Below, in pieces: positions 1 to 11,459 of a stretch of 64,000 bases of DNA (positions are counted from its first letter, which is position 1; the number at the start of each line of letters is the position of its first letter). The stretch is taken from contig CM019070.1 in NCBI GenBank assembly GCA_009667805.1, positions 60,020,735-60,084,734 on the forward strand, read 5' to 3'. Made by a program: the position numbers and the translations under genes. This DNA comes from Leptobrachium leishanense (Eukaryota; Chordata; Amphibia; Anura; Megophryidae). Under the pieces are notes generated by a model. The model had not been told where the DNA came from and ran no database searches. It saw only the letters and a program-made list of their open reading frames with translations.

Positions 1-29
1 AAGTGCGCGCGCGTGCAGTGCACCCGGCC
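1..29. mobile_element. right end of a Harbinger-like MITE, cut by the window edge
   Basis: The terminal GTGCACCCGGCC followed by TAA matches the right end of the complete foldback MITE at 20657-21022. The rest of the element lies outside the window. Family assignment rests on that one internal match. Confidence 0.5.
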
Positions 30-497
30 TAAATTTTAGGACTCAAGGTTGTTTTGAGTGAAATACATCTGTGCCAAACTCAAACTGTGAGGAGGGAGGG
101 GCAAGCAGTAAAAATGAGAGCAAAACCTTCTGATAGATTTACAAACCTTTGGGGAAGACAGTGGTTTAAGCTTTTTTTGTGGACCCAGCTGATGTTTATT
201 TAATTTTTAAAGTATTTTTTGTTTAACCACCTTGATTAAAAAACATGGTCTCAGGCGGCTGCAACAGGACCCTCCTCCAGCCCACCTACGCAGCACATCA
301 TTGGCTGCTGGGGGACAGAGTAAATTCAGGCAGACTGACGACAGCGAATGCCGCGCACCACTCGACAACTGTGGGTAGGCCCGATGCAGGTCATAGATGC
401 CAGCGGGGTGTGCTATGCCACCCCATGATATTGAGTCTCATCCCTTGTGGGGACGGCATAGTACGCCTTGCAGCATAACAGGGTTGAGCAAATACAA

Positions 498-679
498 CAG
501 CGTTTCCCAAACCTGTCCTCGGGACCATCAACCAGGCCAAATTTTGCATTTCACCTTGGGGAAATGCAGACTGAATACTGCAATCCCTGAGCAGCAAATC
601 ATATCACCTGTGCTGTGCTTCAAATATCCTGCAAACCTAGCGAGGTGGAGGGTTCCGAGGACAGGTTTGGGAAACACTG
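498..679. mobile_element. hAT-type foldback MITE, TSD AAATACAA
   Basis: The ends are inverted copies of CAGYGTTTCCCAAACCTGTC, and the 8-bp direct repeat AAATACAA flanks both sides (490-497 and 680-687). An 8-bp target duplication and CAG...CTG ends are typical of hAT transposons. At 182 bp it has no coding capacity. Confidence 0.85.
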
Positions 680-1685
680 AAATACAAGAATATGTACGAT
701 ACATAAACAATTCAAGTAGTACTCTAAATATAAGAGACTAAGCGGTTTAAAATCAGTTCTGATAGGGTGTGTTTTACTAATCTGACAGATTAGTATTTTT
801 ATAGATGAGGTCTTCATCTGGCTCAAATATTAACAATTGTAATGTCCAGCAAGCATGAGAGTCTTTACATTTAAAAATCATGATTTAAACGAGTCTTGCT
901 GAAGGTGATTTAAATCAAATCCACCATGCTTTCTATAGACAGCAGGAATGCACCGGAATTTCGGCCACCGATAGATTCTGCCGATAATGGGGTTAGCGGT
1001 TTCGGGCCGAAAGCAAAACACCAGCCGAAAATGTATGTGTATATGCGCATCCCTAGGAAATCACCTACTTGATGTCATTCATGTGTGTAGAAAACAGACT
1101 AGGAAACACAACGGCTTCTTCAGCTTCCATATTTCAAGTATTTTTTATCTTCAATGTACATCATGGCATGTCCACAAGTACGTCCATCACAACAGACGTT
1201 GATTGTTCACTCGTGTGGCTCCATCTTAAGGTGCATGAACCCCCTAAAATGCCAGGAAGTCTGAGTAGCAACAATCTAGAACCTTTTTCTATTACATGAA
1301 TTGAGAATGTCTGCAAGTCCTTTTCATCTTCTAGGCATCCCTCAGACTTTCCACCCCCATCCTCCCGGGATAAACATGATCAGTAGGCCACTTGGGTGCT
1401 TTCACGGCACAGATCTGTTGTGCAGCTTTCCTGCTCTTAAAACATCAATGTCAGCTCCCTGTAATAATGAACGCCATTTCGGTTTGGGGTTAAAGTACAA
1501 ATTTTAAAGAAACGAGGTTAGTTCCAGTACGGATGAGCCATTCCATGGTCCAGACCAGTCCAGTAGTTAGGGAGACACCCAGGGCCTGATTTAGATCTTA
1601 GGCACTTGTAAGCAGGGAAATCTGGAGCCCCCCCCCAAAAAAAGTTCCTAAACTACTTTAGCTTTGTTTAACAACAAAAAAATAT
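680..1685. other. no gene recognised; decayed repeat sequence
   Basis: Only short chance reading frames are present. Near 955-1010 a stretch reading TGCACCGGAATTTCGGCCAC resembles the end of a hAT-type element, but I cannot find its partner. I see no splice-flanked coding pattern on either strand. Confidence 0.4.
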
Positions 1686-1799
1686 ACCGTATTTTTCCGC
1701 TCCATAAGACGCACCTGACCAGAAGACGCACCTAGTTTTTAGAGGAGGAAAACAGGAAAAAAAATATTCTGAATCAAATCATGTAATAATGGATACTGC

Positions 1800-2285
1800 C
1801 CCAGCTCACACATGGATATGCTGCCCACCAGCAGCTCACGGATATGCTGCCCACCAGCAGCTCACGGATATGCTGCCCACCAGCAGCTCACGGATATGCT
1901 GCCCACCAGCAGCTCACGGATATGCTGCCCACCAGCAGCTCACGGATATGCTGCCACCAGCAGCTCACGGATATGCTGCCCACCAGCAGCTCACGGATAT
2001 GCTGCCCACCAGCAGCTCACGGATATGCTGCCCACCAGCAGCTCACGGATATGCTGCCCACCAGCAGCTCACGGATATGCTGCCCACCAGCAGCTCACGG
2101 ATATGCTGCCCACCAGCAGCTCACGGATATGCTGCCCACCAGCAGCTCACGGATATGCTGCCCACCAGCAGCTCACGGATATGCTGCCCACCAGCAGCTC
2201 ATGGATATGCTGCCCCCCAGCAGATCATGGATATGCCCCCCAGCAGATCATGGATATGCCCCCCAGCAGATCATGGATAATGTCC
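1800..2285 (+). repeat. minisatellite, 26-bp unit, inside element A
   Basis: About 18 head-to-tail copies of a 26-bp unit with core CAGCTCACGGATATGCTGCC. The last copies shift to CATGGATATGCC, the form seen in the other satellite-bearing elements. The final unit, next to the palindrome, reads CCCCAGCTCACCTCC. No unit contains a stop on the + strand, so three overlapping false reading frames result. Confidence 0.95.
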
Positions 2286-2309
2286 CCAGCTCACCTCCTG
2301 CCGCCGCCG

Positions 2310-2457
2310 GCTCCCTCTGAGCGTCCGGCGGCATGAAGCTTGGGCACTCGCCTGGGGGAGCCACGTGACCAGCCGCGATCTCGCGAGAACTCGGCTGGTG
2401 ACGTGGTTCCCCCAGGCGAGCGCCGAAGCTCCATAGCTTCGGACGCTCGCAGGGAGC
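2310..2457. repeat. GC-rich palindrome of element A
   Basis: Two arms of roughly 66 bp, starting GGCTCCCTCTGAGCGTCCGG, are inverted around a centre that holds TCTCGCGAGA (2379-2388). CCACGTGACC and its counterpart GTGACGTGG flank the centre. The palindrome directly follows the minisatellite, the same order and polarity as in the other five satellite-bearing elements. Confidence 0.85.
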
Positions 2458-2556
2458 GAACACTGCACCGCGCAGTATTCGCTCCATAAGACGCACCCAC
2501 TTTCCCCCAACTTTTTGGGGGGAGAAAAGTGCGTCTTATGGAGCGAAAAATACGGT

Positions 2557-2870
2557 ATATATTTGTTTGTTAAACAAAAGTAAGTTTCTCGCTGTGCTCA
2601 CATCAAAAGAAGAAGCAGAATATTAGGGCTCTAGATAACCCGAAAAACAAAATAATAACATAACCCTAACCATGGAAAATGATGCTCCATTTCGGTCGAG
2701 AGCAACCAAAATATTGGGCATCAAAAAGTGGCCTTGGCCGAGGGTCTTTTCAAGATGTTACTGTTTGCCAGCAATTTTTCAATAGAATATCAAAACTTGC
2801 TCTGAAGAAAAAAAAAGTGTGTGTGGGGGGGGGGGGGGTTATTTACATTTTAAAAGAATAGAGCTACAGG
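2557..2870. other. no gene recognised
   Basis: AT-rich sequence with a homopolymer G run near 2826-2838. Only short chance reading frames are seen. Confidence 0.4.
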
Positions 2871-3510
2871 TGTCCAAAAGACCCATGCTCTCCTCACAGC
2901 ATAGCTTGTGTTTTAGATGAAGCAAAGTGCAGTAGCGCTTTGCACCTTACCTCCACATTTGTTACGTGAGTGGGAAACGACAAGGTGAGTTAGTGCAGTG
3001 CCATTGTTTGCTTTATTTGTGAAAGCATACAATGCCTTAGCAGAGAGAAAAAAAAAAAGGAAAATTTTGCATTTTTACACGTTACGTGGTCATGTTTGGC
3101 ATTGTTGGAAATGCCAGACTTTGACCTTTCCAAGGACACCTCACTTGACCTTGCACGGTGTAAAAATCAGATGCAGGGTTCCAAAGTCACCCGGTCTCTC
3201 CTCACTGCAGTGCCTCTGCCTTTGTAGTAAAAAATAAATAAAAAATTCCTTGTGCCATCACCTCTGCACTTCTTGGTGGCATGGGAAATGAGAAGGTGAG
3301 TTAATGCAGCATCATAGTTCACTATATAATTGTGACGTGTACAACAGTGCTGCATAAGAAAAATAAAAAGTTTTATTTTTAATTATTTTTTTACATTTAC
3401 ATAAACCTGGTCATGTTAGCAACGTTGGAGAGGCCATACTCTGCATTTCAAATCATACCCTTATATGTCCATCCATCTTGCAGGGCTCCAGAGATATAGG
3501 GGTCTAAATG
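2870..3510. repeat. interspersed repeat R1, two diverged tandem units
   Basis: Units of about 300 bp share the string AAGGTGAGTTARTGCAG, then a GCATTGTTTG-like stretch and a T/A-rich tail. Related sequence occurs at 6115-6305 and 28240-28484. No coding content or clear termini are seen, so the class is unknown. Confidence 0.55.
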
Positions 3511-4117
3511 AGTGTAAGCTATATTTTTATTTAAGGCACCCCCTTGTGGCAGGGGTCTGTAGGCACATGAATATTCTGCCCAATTATAAACCCAACCCTG
3601 GGGACACCTAGGTTTGTAAACATTGTACTAGGAATGCACTGGTACCGATACCAGTATTTGCATGAGTACTTGTACAAACGCCCCCCCCCCCGATCCCAGA
3701 AACCATTTAATGCCCACTGTAACACCTTGATCCCTTACAAACTCCTTCTGAAGAGGACATGATCTGCCCTTTATACATGTATCAGTATAAAGGCAAAGTG
3801 TGGTTACCTATGTTTTCCACTTCATGGCTTGACAAATTTTACTCCTGGCTAGAGATGTAAAATACCAGGAAATTTTGAAGCCATGGTTTTTTTTTCCAGA
3901 AAAATTGAAAATATGCACTATGGAGTAGGTTTACAAATTAAAATTAATTGTGTCACACTTGAATTTGCTTTTTATAAATGTTATCTTTTGTTTCAAATGG
4001 AACAACCACCATGGACTGTATATGATAGTATGAGAAGTACCAACTATGAAAACAAGTAACCAGCCCTCCATTTCCTAAAGAGCAACAATAAAAGGAAGAA
4101 ACCATCAACATAAAAAA

Positions 4118-4123
<6 letters not shown>
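3511..4123. other. no gene recognised
   Basis: Unremarkable AT-rich sequence with poly-C (3681-3691) and poly-T runs. No repeat family with defined ends is recognised. Confidence 0.35.

Positions 4124-4152
<29 letters not shown>
4124..4152. repeat. (AT)n microsatellite
   Basis: Uninterrupted alternating A and T. Confidence 0.95.
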
Positions 4153-4154
<2 letters not shown>

Positions 4155-4624
4155 TCAAATTTGCCCCTTACCACCAATAGCAAAAGGAAGTAATTGCATT
4201 ATTTGTGCCTGTAAGATATGGATACATCAATATTTAAGCTCCATGTTGAGGTTTAACGTTTGAACAATGCTTAAAAAAAAAAAAAAAAAACAGAAAGGGA
4301 AACAAAAGACACAACATATACAATTTAATCTGTTTCTTCTTCCTCTCCATACTTGTCATTTTTCTCATAAGAACGTAAGGTTTGCACGAATTGAAACAAG
4401 CGTTTTTCCCCTTTCACAGGTTAGTTTGTTTCTAGATTTGGTTTGAATATTAGTAAACATAGAGCAGATTCTTACACAGCAGCAGCAGAAGATGCAGAAC
4501 CACCATGTTGCAGGAGGGATATGACTTGCAGAATCCCTACCGTACCGAGAGAACATTAACAGGGATCAAATAGGGACAAATTTAACCTCTTACCTGTCAA
4601 TTAAGGCCTGAGAAGACAAACTAT

Positions 4625-5533
4625 CAGGGTTATCCAAAGAGATCCGAATTGCTTGAGAAAGGTAACCGAACGCTGAAAATCATTGTTCGGTTACCTTTCC
4701 TGACCATTCGGCTATCCAGAGAGCAGGCAATTCGCCAAATCCTGACGAATTGCCTGAACATACGGTGCCTGTTCGGTGCCTGTTCGAGGGCAGTGAAATC
4801 CCCATGAAAAAGCACTGCTTCGGCTATTCAGAGAACACAAACCAGCAGTGAAAGGTTCCCCTAATGCCCTGCCATTCGGTGGTTTAATACGGCAAATTTA
4901 TTCAGGAGAATCCCATAGGCTTCAATGTTAAAAATATTCCCGTTTTAATTCAATATCTAATAAACCGTTCATTATAAAATTCTGCAGGAAAAAGGCTCTT
5001 TATTTATAGATTTTTTAGGATACTTTAAGCATTTTTCTGAATTTTTTAAAAAAAAAAAAAAAGTCCGATTTTTTTTTTTTTTTTTTCAGTTTGCTTATTT
5101 TTTTGTAACAGCCCTCTTTATTATCATTCCCTGGACCTCCTGTGAAAATTTCAGACATTTTCGCTCAGTAGTTTCTTTGCAAACAGCGTTTCATTTTCCC
5201 AGATTCATACAAATGGTTTTTCTAATTTATTCACTGCCTCCTCTACGTCACAGCTGCTTCGGCTGTGTGTGATTCGGCTCCTTTTCGGCTCCTTTTCGGC
5301 TCCTGTTCGGGTTTTTCGAAGGTTAATCCAGATGTTTGTGCTTGTTTTCAGCGTGCATTCGGTGAGTTTTCGTCAGGTTTGCGGCAGCTTTTCCCTGCAA
5401 TTCGGGGACCCTGTGGTGCTTGCTGAATACACCGCAGGGTCACCGAAATGCAATCGGCAAAAGGAACCGAATTGAAGAGAACGAAAAGTCACCGAACGTG
5501 CGGTGACTTTTCGAATCTCTTTGGATAACCCTG
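4625..5533. mobile_element. CAGGGTTATCC-family MITE, copy 1, TSD TAT
   Basis: The ends are CAGGGTTATCCAAAGAGAT and its complement, flanked by TAT on both sides (4622-4624, 5534-5536). The interior has long inverted subterminal stretches (GGTAACCGAACGCTG near the left, CACCGAACGTGCGGTGAC near the right), a poly-A/T section and no coding capacity. Further full or partial copies lie at 19286-20187, 21545-23190 (decayed), 37099-37986 and 55271-56247. Three-base duplications are seen in three full copies. The superfamily is unresolved; three-base duplications occur in Harbinger and CACTA elements. Confidence 0.85.
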
Positions 5534-5723
5534 TATATCCCAACAAACACTGTAGGAGGTACAAGATGGATGCCCAATCAAGCTAAACTTAAGTTTTTTC
5601 CCCTGTAGCACCCCCTAGAGGCTGAAATGCATATTTTTATTATCTGGGGACGTATTACTTGAATTGTATTCCAGGATTTGCTTGTCTTCAGCTCAGAGAA
5701 CTTGTAATGATTTAAAGCTTTAA

Positions 5724-6935
5724 CCCTTTCGCTGCTGAGGCTTTTCCCGCCCCTGTGCTGAGGTCATTTTTACCAGTTTTGCTCATCATGTTTAAACGTG
5801 TTTTGAAGGCTTATTTTAGTATATGACCCAGACATATTATATATCGTTCTTTCCGTCAGACTCGGTAGATTCATAATATGTCATTATTATATGTATACGT
5901 TATGTCATGTCTGTATATTATAACAAAAAATGCAATAAAATATGTATTTTCAATAATTTACAATGTGTAAAGTGTTTTTTTTCACATTTTAACATGCGAG
6001 CAATTGCGGTTATATTTTGTATGGGGTGCGCTTGTTAAAAAAATTAGAGATGGGGTCTCGTTACATTTTTTTTTGGGGAAAATTACACTATTTTTAACAA
6101 ACGCACCGCATACAAAAATCGTTAGTGCAGCATCATTGTTCACATTATAATTGAAATGGGAACAATATTGCTGCATTAACAAAAAAAAGGAAAAAAAAGT
6201 GGGTTTTTTTATAATTTTTTTTTTATTTTTATTTTCCATTTTTATTTTACAACATTTTTCACAGTAGTGTTTGGTATCGTTGTAATGGCCATGCTCTGGC
6301 CGATCCAACCATACCAAACATTAACCCCTAACTGCCACGGATCGGGTGATGGGAGTTCCAATGAACTCCCTATCTCCACAGTTGGTGGCAGTTAGGGGTT
6401 AAGTCCAGGACTGGCGTCATCGTGCTACGCACGATGACGCCAGTCCTCAGGGGGAGTTCCCGAGGCTTGGCCGACATCCAAGATGTCGGCCCGCTCCGGG
6501 AAAGGATCGCGAACCGGCGCTTTTCAGCGCCGATTCGCGATCCAGCTCCCCAGGGGTTAATGCCAGGCACCATTTGGAAGGGCAGGCTGTGCCCTTCCAA
6601 ATGATGCCTGGGTTAACCCCCGCAGAGCCGCCGATCGGGAGGGAGAGAGGTCCGAAGGACCTCCCCCCCTCCCTTTCAGGCGCCTCCTCCGCACATGTGG
6701 GGGGGGGCCTGAATTAGGTGTCATCGCGCCCCTGCGATGACACCTAATACCGGCGGCTGCAGTTCCGGATGCGCGGCTGACATCGAGGATGTCAGCCCGC
6801 ACCGGGGGGGGGGGCCAGCGATCGGCCGGAACCCGGCCGAACGCTGACCCCAATGGGAGGACGCGCTCAGCGCGTCCTCCGCATACCAGCGGGAATGCTG
6901 AGGACGCGCTGAGCGCGTCCTCAGCATCGAAGTGG
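5724..6935. mobile_element. piggyBac-type non-autonomous element with TTAA target sites
   Basis: TTAA flanks both ends (5720-5723 and 6936-6939). The ends CCCTTTCGCTGCTGAGG and CCACTTCGATGCTGAGG are inverted and match at 14 of 17 bases. TTAA duplication with CCY termini is characteristic of piggyBac-type transposons. The interior carries a copy of repeat R1 and several TTAA-bounded palindromes, and no transposase. Relatives lie at 10719-11402 and 21089-21540. Confidence 0.75.
6317..6620. repeat. run of TTAA-bounded palindromes
   Basis: Hairpins are bounded by TTAA: 6319-6404 (CCCCTAACTGCCA ... TGGCAGTTAGGGG), then 6405-6560, then 6560-6615 (TGCCAGGCACCATTTGG against CCAAATGATGCCTGGG). Each looks like the ends of a small TTAA-inserting element placed next to or inside the previous one. 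Confidence 0.6.
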
Positions 6936-7139
6936 TTAAATAAAGTCTCAGAACTTAGTCTTTCATTAATGTTATGATATGGTATTAAATATATATTAGA
7001 CATAGATCATTGTAAAAGAACATAACACACACACACGTGGGTTTTTTTTTTTTTCAATTTTTCTGGAAAACAAGCAAAAAATGGCTTTGGAAAGAATTTT
7101 TTTTTTTCCCAATTTAAGTTTTTTTTCCCCAGGCCTTCC

Positions 7140-7411
7140 CATCTCTACTCCTTGCTCCTAAATTTCCAGTTTATTTTACACCAATCTAAAAGCAGTCTTT
7201 GGCATCTAAAAACACCTAGTTGGCTTCAATGATTTCTTCCTGTCGCCTACATTTAATGTAAATATATCCAGCCCTGGTGTATGTATTTATATATGAGGTC
7301 TGTTTTGTGTGTGGGTCTGTAGTGGGTAAATAGGGTGTCCAATGACAACACAGCAAAGAAAATAAGTAAACAAAACAATTTCACAACGTCACAATGTACA
7401 GATGTTAACAC

Positions 7412-7444
<33 letters not shown>

Positions 7445-7753
7445 AATAAAATCGGCCAAACTGATATTAGAAGCAATGGTCTACACTTCTATCCTCAAAA
7501 AAGTAGCCACAAGACCACATGCACAAAAAATACCTAACAGCAAAAAGCACCAGGTAACAAAGTAATAAATAAATAGAAGCAGCTAAAATCATAATTTGGG
7601 TCAGCACAAACCAACTCCCAGACGCAGAGGCAAGGTTCCCAACGTTTCGCCTTTATCAAGGTATACCTTGATAAAGGTGAATCCTTGCCGAAACGTTGGC
7701 TCCTAACTTTTGTACCTGGCACCTAGATTCAAAGCAAATTTGTCAAGCACTGT
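7140..7753. mobile_element. hAT element of the CAGGGCTTGACAAA family, diverged copy
   Basis: Sequence from 7149 (CTCCTAAATTTCCAG) to TTTGTCAAGC near 7748 is collinear with the intact element at 14215-14754. The left terminus is decayed and no duplication is visible. A (TA)n run expands it near 7408-7436. Near 7632-7699 it contains an inverted pair of a CTTTATCAAGG/GAAACGTTGG motif. Confidence 0.7.
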
Positions 7754-7925
7754 ACTAGTTTAATGCTGCAACTATGGTAATGATTATTTTTTCGATAAAT
7801 TCATCAGATGTTGAATACCTACATTTCCCATTCTTTCAATGGGATAGATGGAATGGAATCATGGGAGTTTTAGTTCCAAACATCTGGGTCCTGGAGTTTG
7901 ACAGCACTCACTTAACCACCCTGGC

Positions 7926-8259
7926 GGCCCGATTCTCACATATTTTATACGTCAGAATCTGTACAATTAATCTGGCCCCCTAGCGGTATTAGTGTGGCTC
8001 GGGGATAACTTTCAAAAGCTATAAGCGGTATCCCCAAGCCACACTCTGGCTGGATACTTACATGTTCCTGCGCTCCCCCGCTGTCACACTCCAGCCGATC
8101 ACAACGTCACACTTCCTGGTTCACTCCTCGCGAGAAGGGAACCGGGTAGTGTGACGTTCCCGATCGGCTGGAGGAGAATGCGGAGGTCAGCGTGGGAGCG
8201 CAGGACATGCAAGTATCTAGCCAGAGTGTGGCTCGGGGAGACCGCCAGGGGGGGGGGGG
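7926..8259. mobile_element. piggyBac-type MITE with CCACCCTGGCGG ends
   Basis: TTAA on both sides (7922-7925, 8260-8263). The inverted ends are CCACCCTGGCGG and CCCCCCTGGCGG. The interior is a GC-rich foldback around CCTCGCGAGA (8126-8135). There is no coding capacity. Confidence 0.8.
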
Positions 8260-8263
8260 TTAA

Positions 8264-8902
8264 AAGGATCACCATGTAAATTTCAACCCGCCCTCCCTTT
8301 TACGCACATAATTTGCATAGTGTACGTTACATAGAATGTTTATCTTGCGTAAGTTACACAAGGTATGTGAGCCCTGGACAGAGTGATGGATTGATGCTGC
8401 GTGTGTAGCTGAAGCCCATGTCTGCTTTCTCCCGAACCAACGCTGCTGAGAGTGCTTTGATAGCCATTATGTCAGCACAAAAAAGTGAGGTGAATAGGGG
8501 GGCACTGCACACAGCCTGTCTGCTTTATTAAAGTAAAGTGGTCAGGGTGCATAGAGTGTCCCTTTAAAATAATTTCATGAACAAACCGAGTGGTGGGAGG
8601 GAATGAGTTTGGGCAAGGCACAAGTGTGAGAAGGAGTAAGTTTGGGCAAGAAACTGGAACCAAATGAGAGGGGCAGTTTGGGGCGGAAGGGACCAGGACG
8701 AAAGGGAGTGATGGCAGCTCTGGAATGGAGATGGAGAGGGGGAGACAGGGAGAGTAGGGTCGTGACACAGGACTACTGCTCCAAGTATGGATAAAATACA
8801 GGCAGTACAGCTGCTCCACCCAATGGTGGTACCCCAGAGTCTGTGCTATACTTTTGCTTCGGTTGTAAACTAAATAAAAACAAACTGGTTTTGTCTAACA
8901 TG
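8264..8902. other. no gene recognised
   Basis: Non-repetitive-looking sequence without defined element ends. A minus-strand frame at 8472-8819 is rich in Pro and Ser but has no recognisable domain. Confidence 0.3.
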
Positions 8903-9649
8903 CAGGGCCGGCCCGGCTATGGTGCCATTTAGAGTAAGGGCTCCAGGTGGAAGATTTTTTCAGGGCGGCAAATTTTTTGTACGATTTTTTTTTTGCCAGT
9001 GCCGCCAGCCAACTGCGTCCACACATATGCGGCCTGGGATTAAGACGCGTGTGAACCAGATCCTTCCTGCTGTGCACGCCAGGACGTCTCTCTCTCCCCC
9101 GGCTCGAACCTCCAGGCATGAGCAAGTATCGGGGCTTGGCTTTTCTTGCGTTATTATGTGCAGTTTCTGTGGACGTCAATGTCCTCATGCTAACAGTCTT
9201 TTCCAAGAGATGTGGCAGCTATAACTTCAGAATGAAGCCCAGTCCAGGGGCGGACTGACCCGTTAGGCACTGCCCAAGGGTTGTAGGGGCCCCGTTTTGA
9301 ATGTCTCAGTGGGCCCCGCTCAGCTCTGGTATCCGGAGACTGAAGCTATGATCATCAGACCTTTTCATCAGCCAGAGCAGGGGGGCCAGCGGCGCACGCT
9401 CAAACCGCTGCATCGTGCCTCCCACAACACGAGCACGGCACTCTACATTGGCGCCCCCCCCCCTCACGTGATGCGCCACGTAGGGCACGCAGAGGCAGAA
9501 GAGGATAACACTGACACACAACAAAGGGTGCAGTCGAAGGGGGGGGGGGGACCAGCCTGCGTCCACTGAAGGAGGACAGAGAGCCCGAGGATATTTTTTT
9601 TTTTTTAAACAGTGAATAGTGAGTGACCCGCCCATAGTGATAAGGGGGG

Positions 9650-9835
9650 GGGCTTTTGGTTTGAATAAATTGATGTGGGGAAGGGGTAGAATATATTTAT
9701 ATGCTAGGGCAGTGGGGTTTTTGGAGAAATAGATATGCGGAGGGAGGGGGGGGTTTGAATAAATTGATATGTGGGGGGGGGGGGGTTGAAAAAAATTGAT
9801 ATGCGGGGGTTGAATAAATTGAATAAAGTGGTATT
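9650..9835 (+). repeat. G-rich minisatellite inside hAT 8903-9955
   Basis: Irregular copies of a unit reading GGTTGAATAAATTGATATG followed by a G run of variable length. The array is short and diverged. Confidence 0.75.
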
Positions 9836-9890
9836 GATATATTACAGTGAATTTTATTGCTGTGCAGCTCTGCAATATGCTCATACATTT
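9836..9890 (+). repeat. module M2, single copy
   Basis: ATTACAGTGAATTTTATTGC followed by TGTGCAGCTCTG and a CTCATAC end. It matches the units at 24448-24605, 52370-52605 and 63765-63840. Here it directly follows a minisatellite array, as it does at 24.4 and 63.8 kb. Confidence 0.8.
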
Positions 9891-9963
9891 TTTTTGGGGG
9901 GGGGGCAGCATTTCATCCATGGCTCCAGGCAGCACAGTGGCTTGGGCTGGCCCTGCTAACATG

Positions 9964-10718
9964 ACCCTAGAAGGAAAATCATACACAATTCAGCAGCATG
10001 CACATCTTTTCCAATCAGCATCTAATGTTATTAACTTTTAACCCAGTCTCACTCTATACAGGGTGTGCTGCATAGGAACCGATCAATCGATGTTGACAAC
10101 TATTCTCATTAAAATCAATTAATTGTTTCAGCCCTACACTTAGAACAGGGAGATGTAAAAAAAATAAAAAAAAACGATAGGTATCTATGGGGGAAAATGC
10201 AATCATGGACCTTACGCAACTGGGGTCACACTGGGGCCTTTGAAGGAACGATTTGTTCCCACTGTTGTTCTGTATATGGCCAGAGGAAATGGATGTGGCA
10301 CACTCTACACCGTGAGGCCCGAGATACGTAAATAATTATTGTATTTAGTTTAAAGCGTTAATTTTGCAAACTCACTTAAAAATTATGCTCTATATTGACA
10401 CCCTCCTCCAGTTTCTAAACCATTTAGATGGTCTGAAAACGTATATTTTCAGCACCGGGTTCCCTCGGCACTCCTGCCAATTCTTTTAAAGATGCATTAG
10501 TCACATTACCCGGGAGGGCGAATGTTCGAGCAAACATTCAGCCATTCTAATGGCACTCATTGGGGTGGCATTTAGGGCTATTGGGTAAAGGAGAGTCCTC
10601 ACCCGAAATCAGTGCTCATTGATCTCATGGTCTGGGCGAGACTAATCTCTATCCAGTCACTCCAAACGAGAGGAGTGAGGACACTCAGATCACTGACTGG
10701 CAACAGCACCTAGGAGTA
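9964..10718. other. no gene recognised; possible decayed hAT end
   Basis: Near 10120-10138 TTGTTTCAGCCCTACA resembles the right end of a hAT family whose left-end type (GTGCTGCAACTATGG) appears near 7764. The intervening sequence contains other elements. I see no coding region. Confidence 0.3.
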
Positions 10719-11402
10719 CCCTTTAACGTCGCAGGACGTACATTTACGCCCTGCATTAGGTGGGCTTTGGCGCCGCAGGACGTAAATGTACGTCCTCGGC
10801 GTTTTCAGCCCCCCCGGGAGATACTCCCCTCCTCCGGCGGCTCCCTCGCTGATCTGAGTCCCACGGAGTCAGATCGGCAGGGTTTCCTCCTCCGGCGCAC
10901 TGACGTCATCGCGGCGGGGGGTTCGATGACGTCAGTTTCAGGCGTCCCCCCCCCGCCAGAGCAGGGGAAGCACAATGATGAACAATGAGGCTTCACCAAT
11001 GATATTTTTTGGGGGGGGGGGTTTAGCTAAAATCACGTTATTTTCCCCCCACACCCAAAAAAAAAAAAAAAAAAAAAAAAAGGGTTCCCAAGTCTACCCC
11101 ATAGAATATAACCGCAAAGGATATGATAATAAAATGTGGAAAAAAAAAAAAAAACTTTATACACTGTGGATGATTGAAAATGCACATTTTTTTTACATAT
11201 TTTGTTATAGCATTCTGGCAGGACATGACTTTTATATATAATTATGATATATTATTAATCTTCCGAGTCTGCCCGAAAGAACGATATATAATTTGTCTGG
11301 GTGGTATAATATGTGACTTAAAACCGCGTTTAAACATGATGAGCAAAAACGTCACTTCCGAAAGAGCGCCAAAGTTGTAAAATTACTCCCGTCCTTAAGG
11401 GG
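10719..11402. mobile_element. piggyBac-type non-autonomous element, copy 2
   Basis: The right end reads CTTAAGGGG followed by TTAA (11403-11406). The left end CCCTTTAACGTCGCAGGACG matches the end type seen at 21540. The left target site is imperfect (AGTA). The string CGTTTAAACATGATGAGCAA near 11326-11346 is the complement of the subterminal part of 5724-6935, so the element is inverted relative to that copy. Poly-G and poly-A runs lie inside. Confidence 0.6.
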
Positions 11403-11459
11403 TTAACAGAGTCTCAGAGCAAGCATTCAATCTTCAGCCTAGAATAATGAGATACTATT

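Larger units (their letters stand above)
1686..2556. mobile_element. satellite-bearing DNA transposon, family A
   Basis: The terminal inverted repeats are ACCGTATTTTTCCGCTCCAT at the left and its near-perfect complement at the right, continuing into AAGACGCAC. The interior is a 26-bp minisatellite followed by a GC-rich palindrome. There is no transposase. Just outside the ends, 1662-1685 and 2557-2587 are also inverted copies of one another (GTTTAACAA core). Either the inverted repeat is longer than the conserved part, or the element sits in the centre of another palindrome. The target duplication is ambiguous because of the ATAT flanks. Confidence 0.8.
8903..9955. mobile_element. hAT non-autonomous element with CAGGGCCGGCCC ends, TSD CTAACATG
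   Basis: CAGGGCCGGCCCGG at the left pairs with GGGCTGGCCCTG at the right. The 8-bp repeat CTAACATG lies on both sides (8895-8902, 9956-9963). Inside are a left-end-like copy of the CAGGGGCGGACTGACC family (from 9245), a G-rich minisatellite, and one copy of the 57-bp module M2. No transposase is seen. Confidence 0.9.

Noticed and set aside
1800..2285. CRISPR-like array
   Set aside because: Units are head-to-tail with no unique spacers, and the genome is clearly vertebrate.
7763..7815. Complete hAT element starting GTGCTGCAACTATGG
   Set aside because: Only an end-like stretch is visible; a possible partner at 10120-10138 is separated by several other elements and no duplication could be shown.
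8472..8819. Pro/Ser-rich 115-codon minus-strand frame as a gene
   Set aside because: No domain, no splice context, low-complexity composition.
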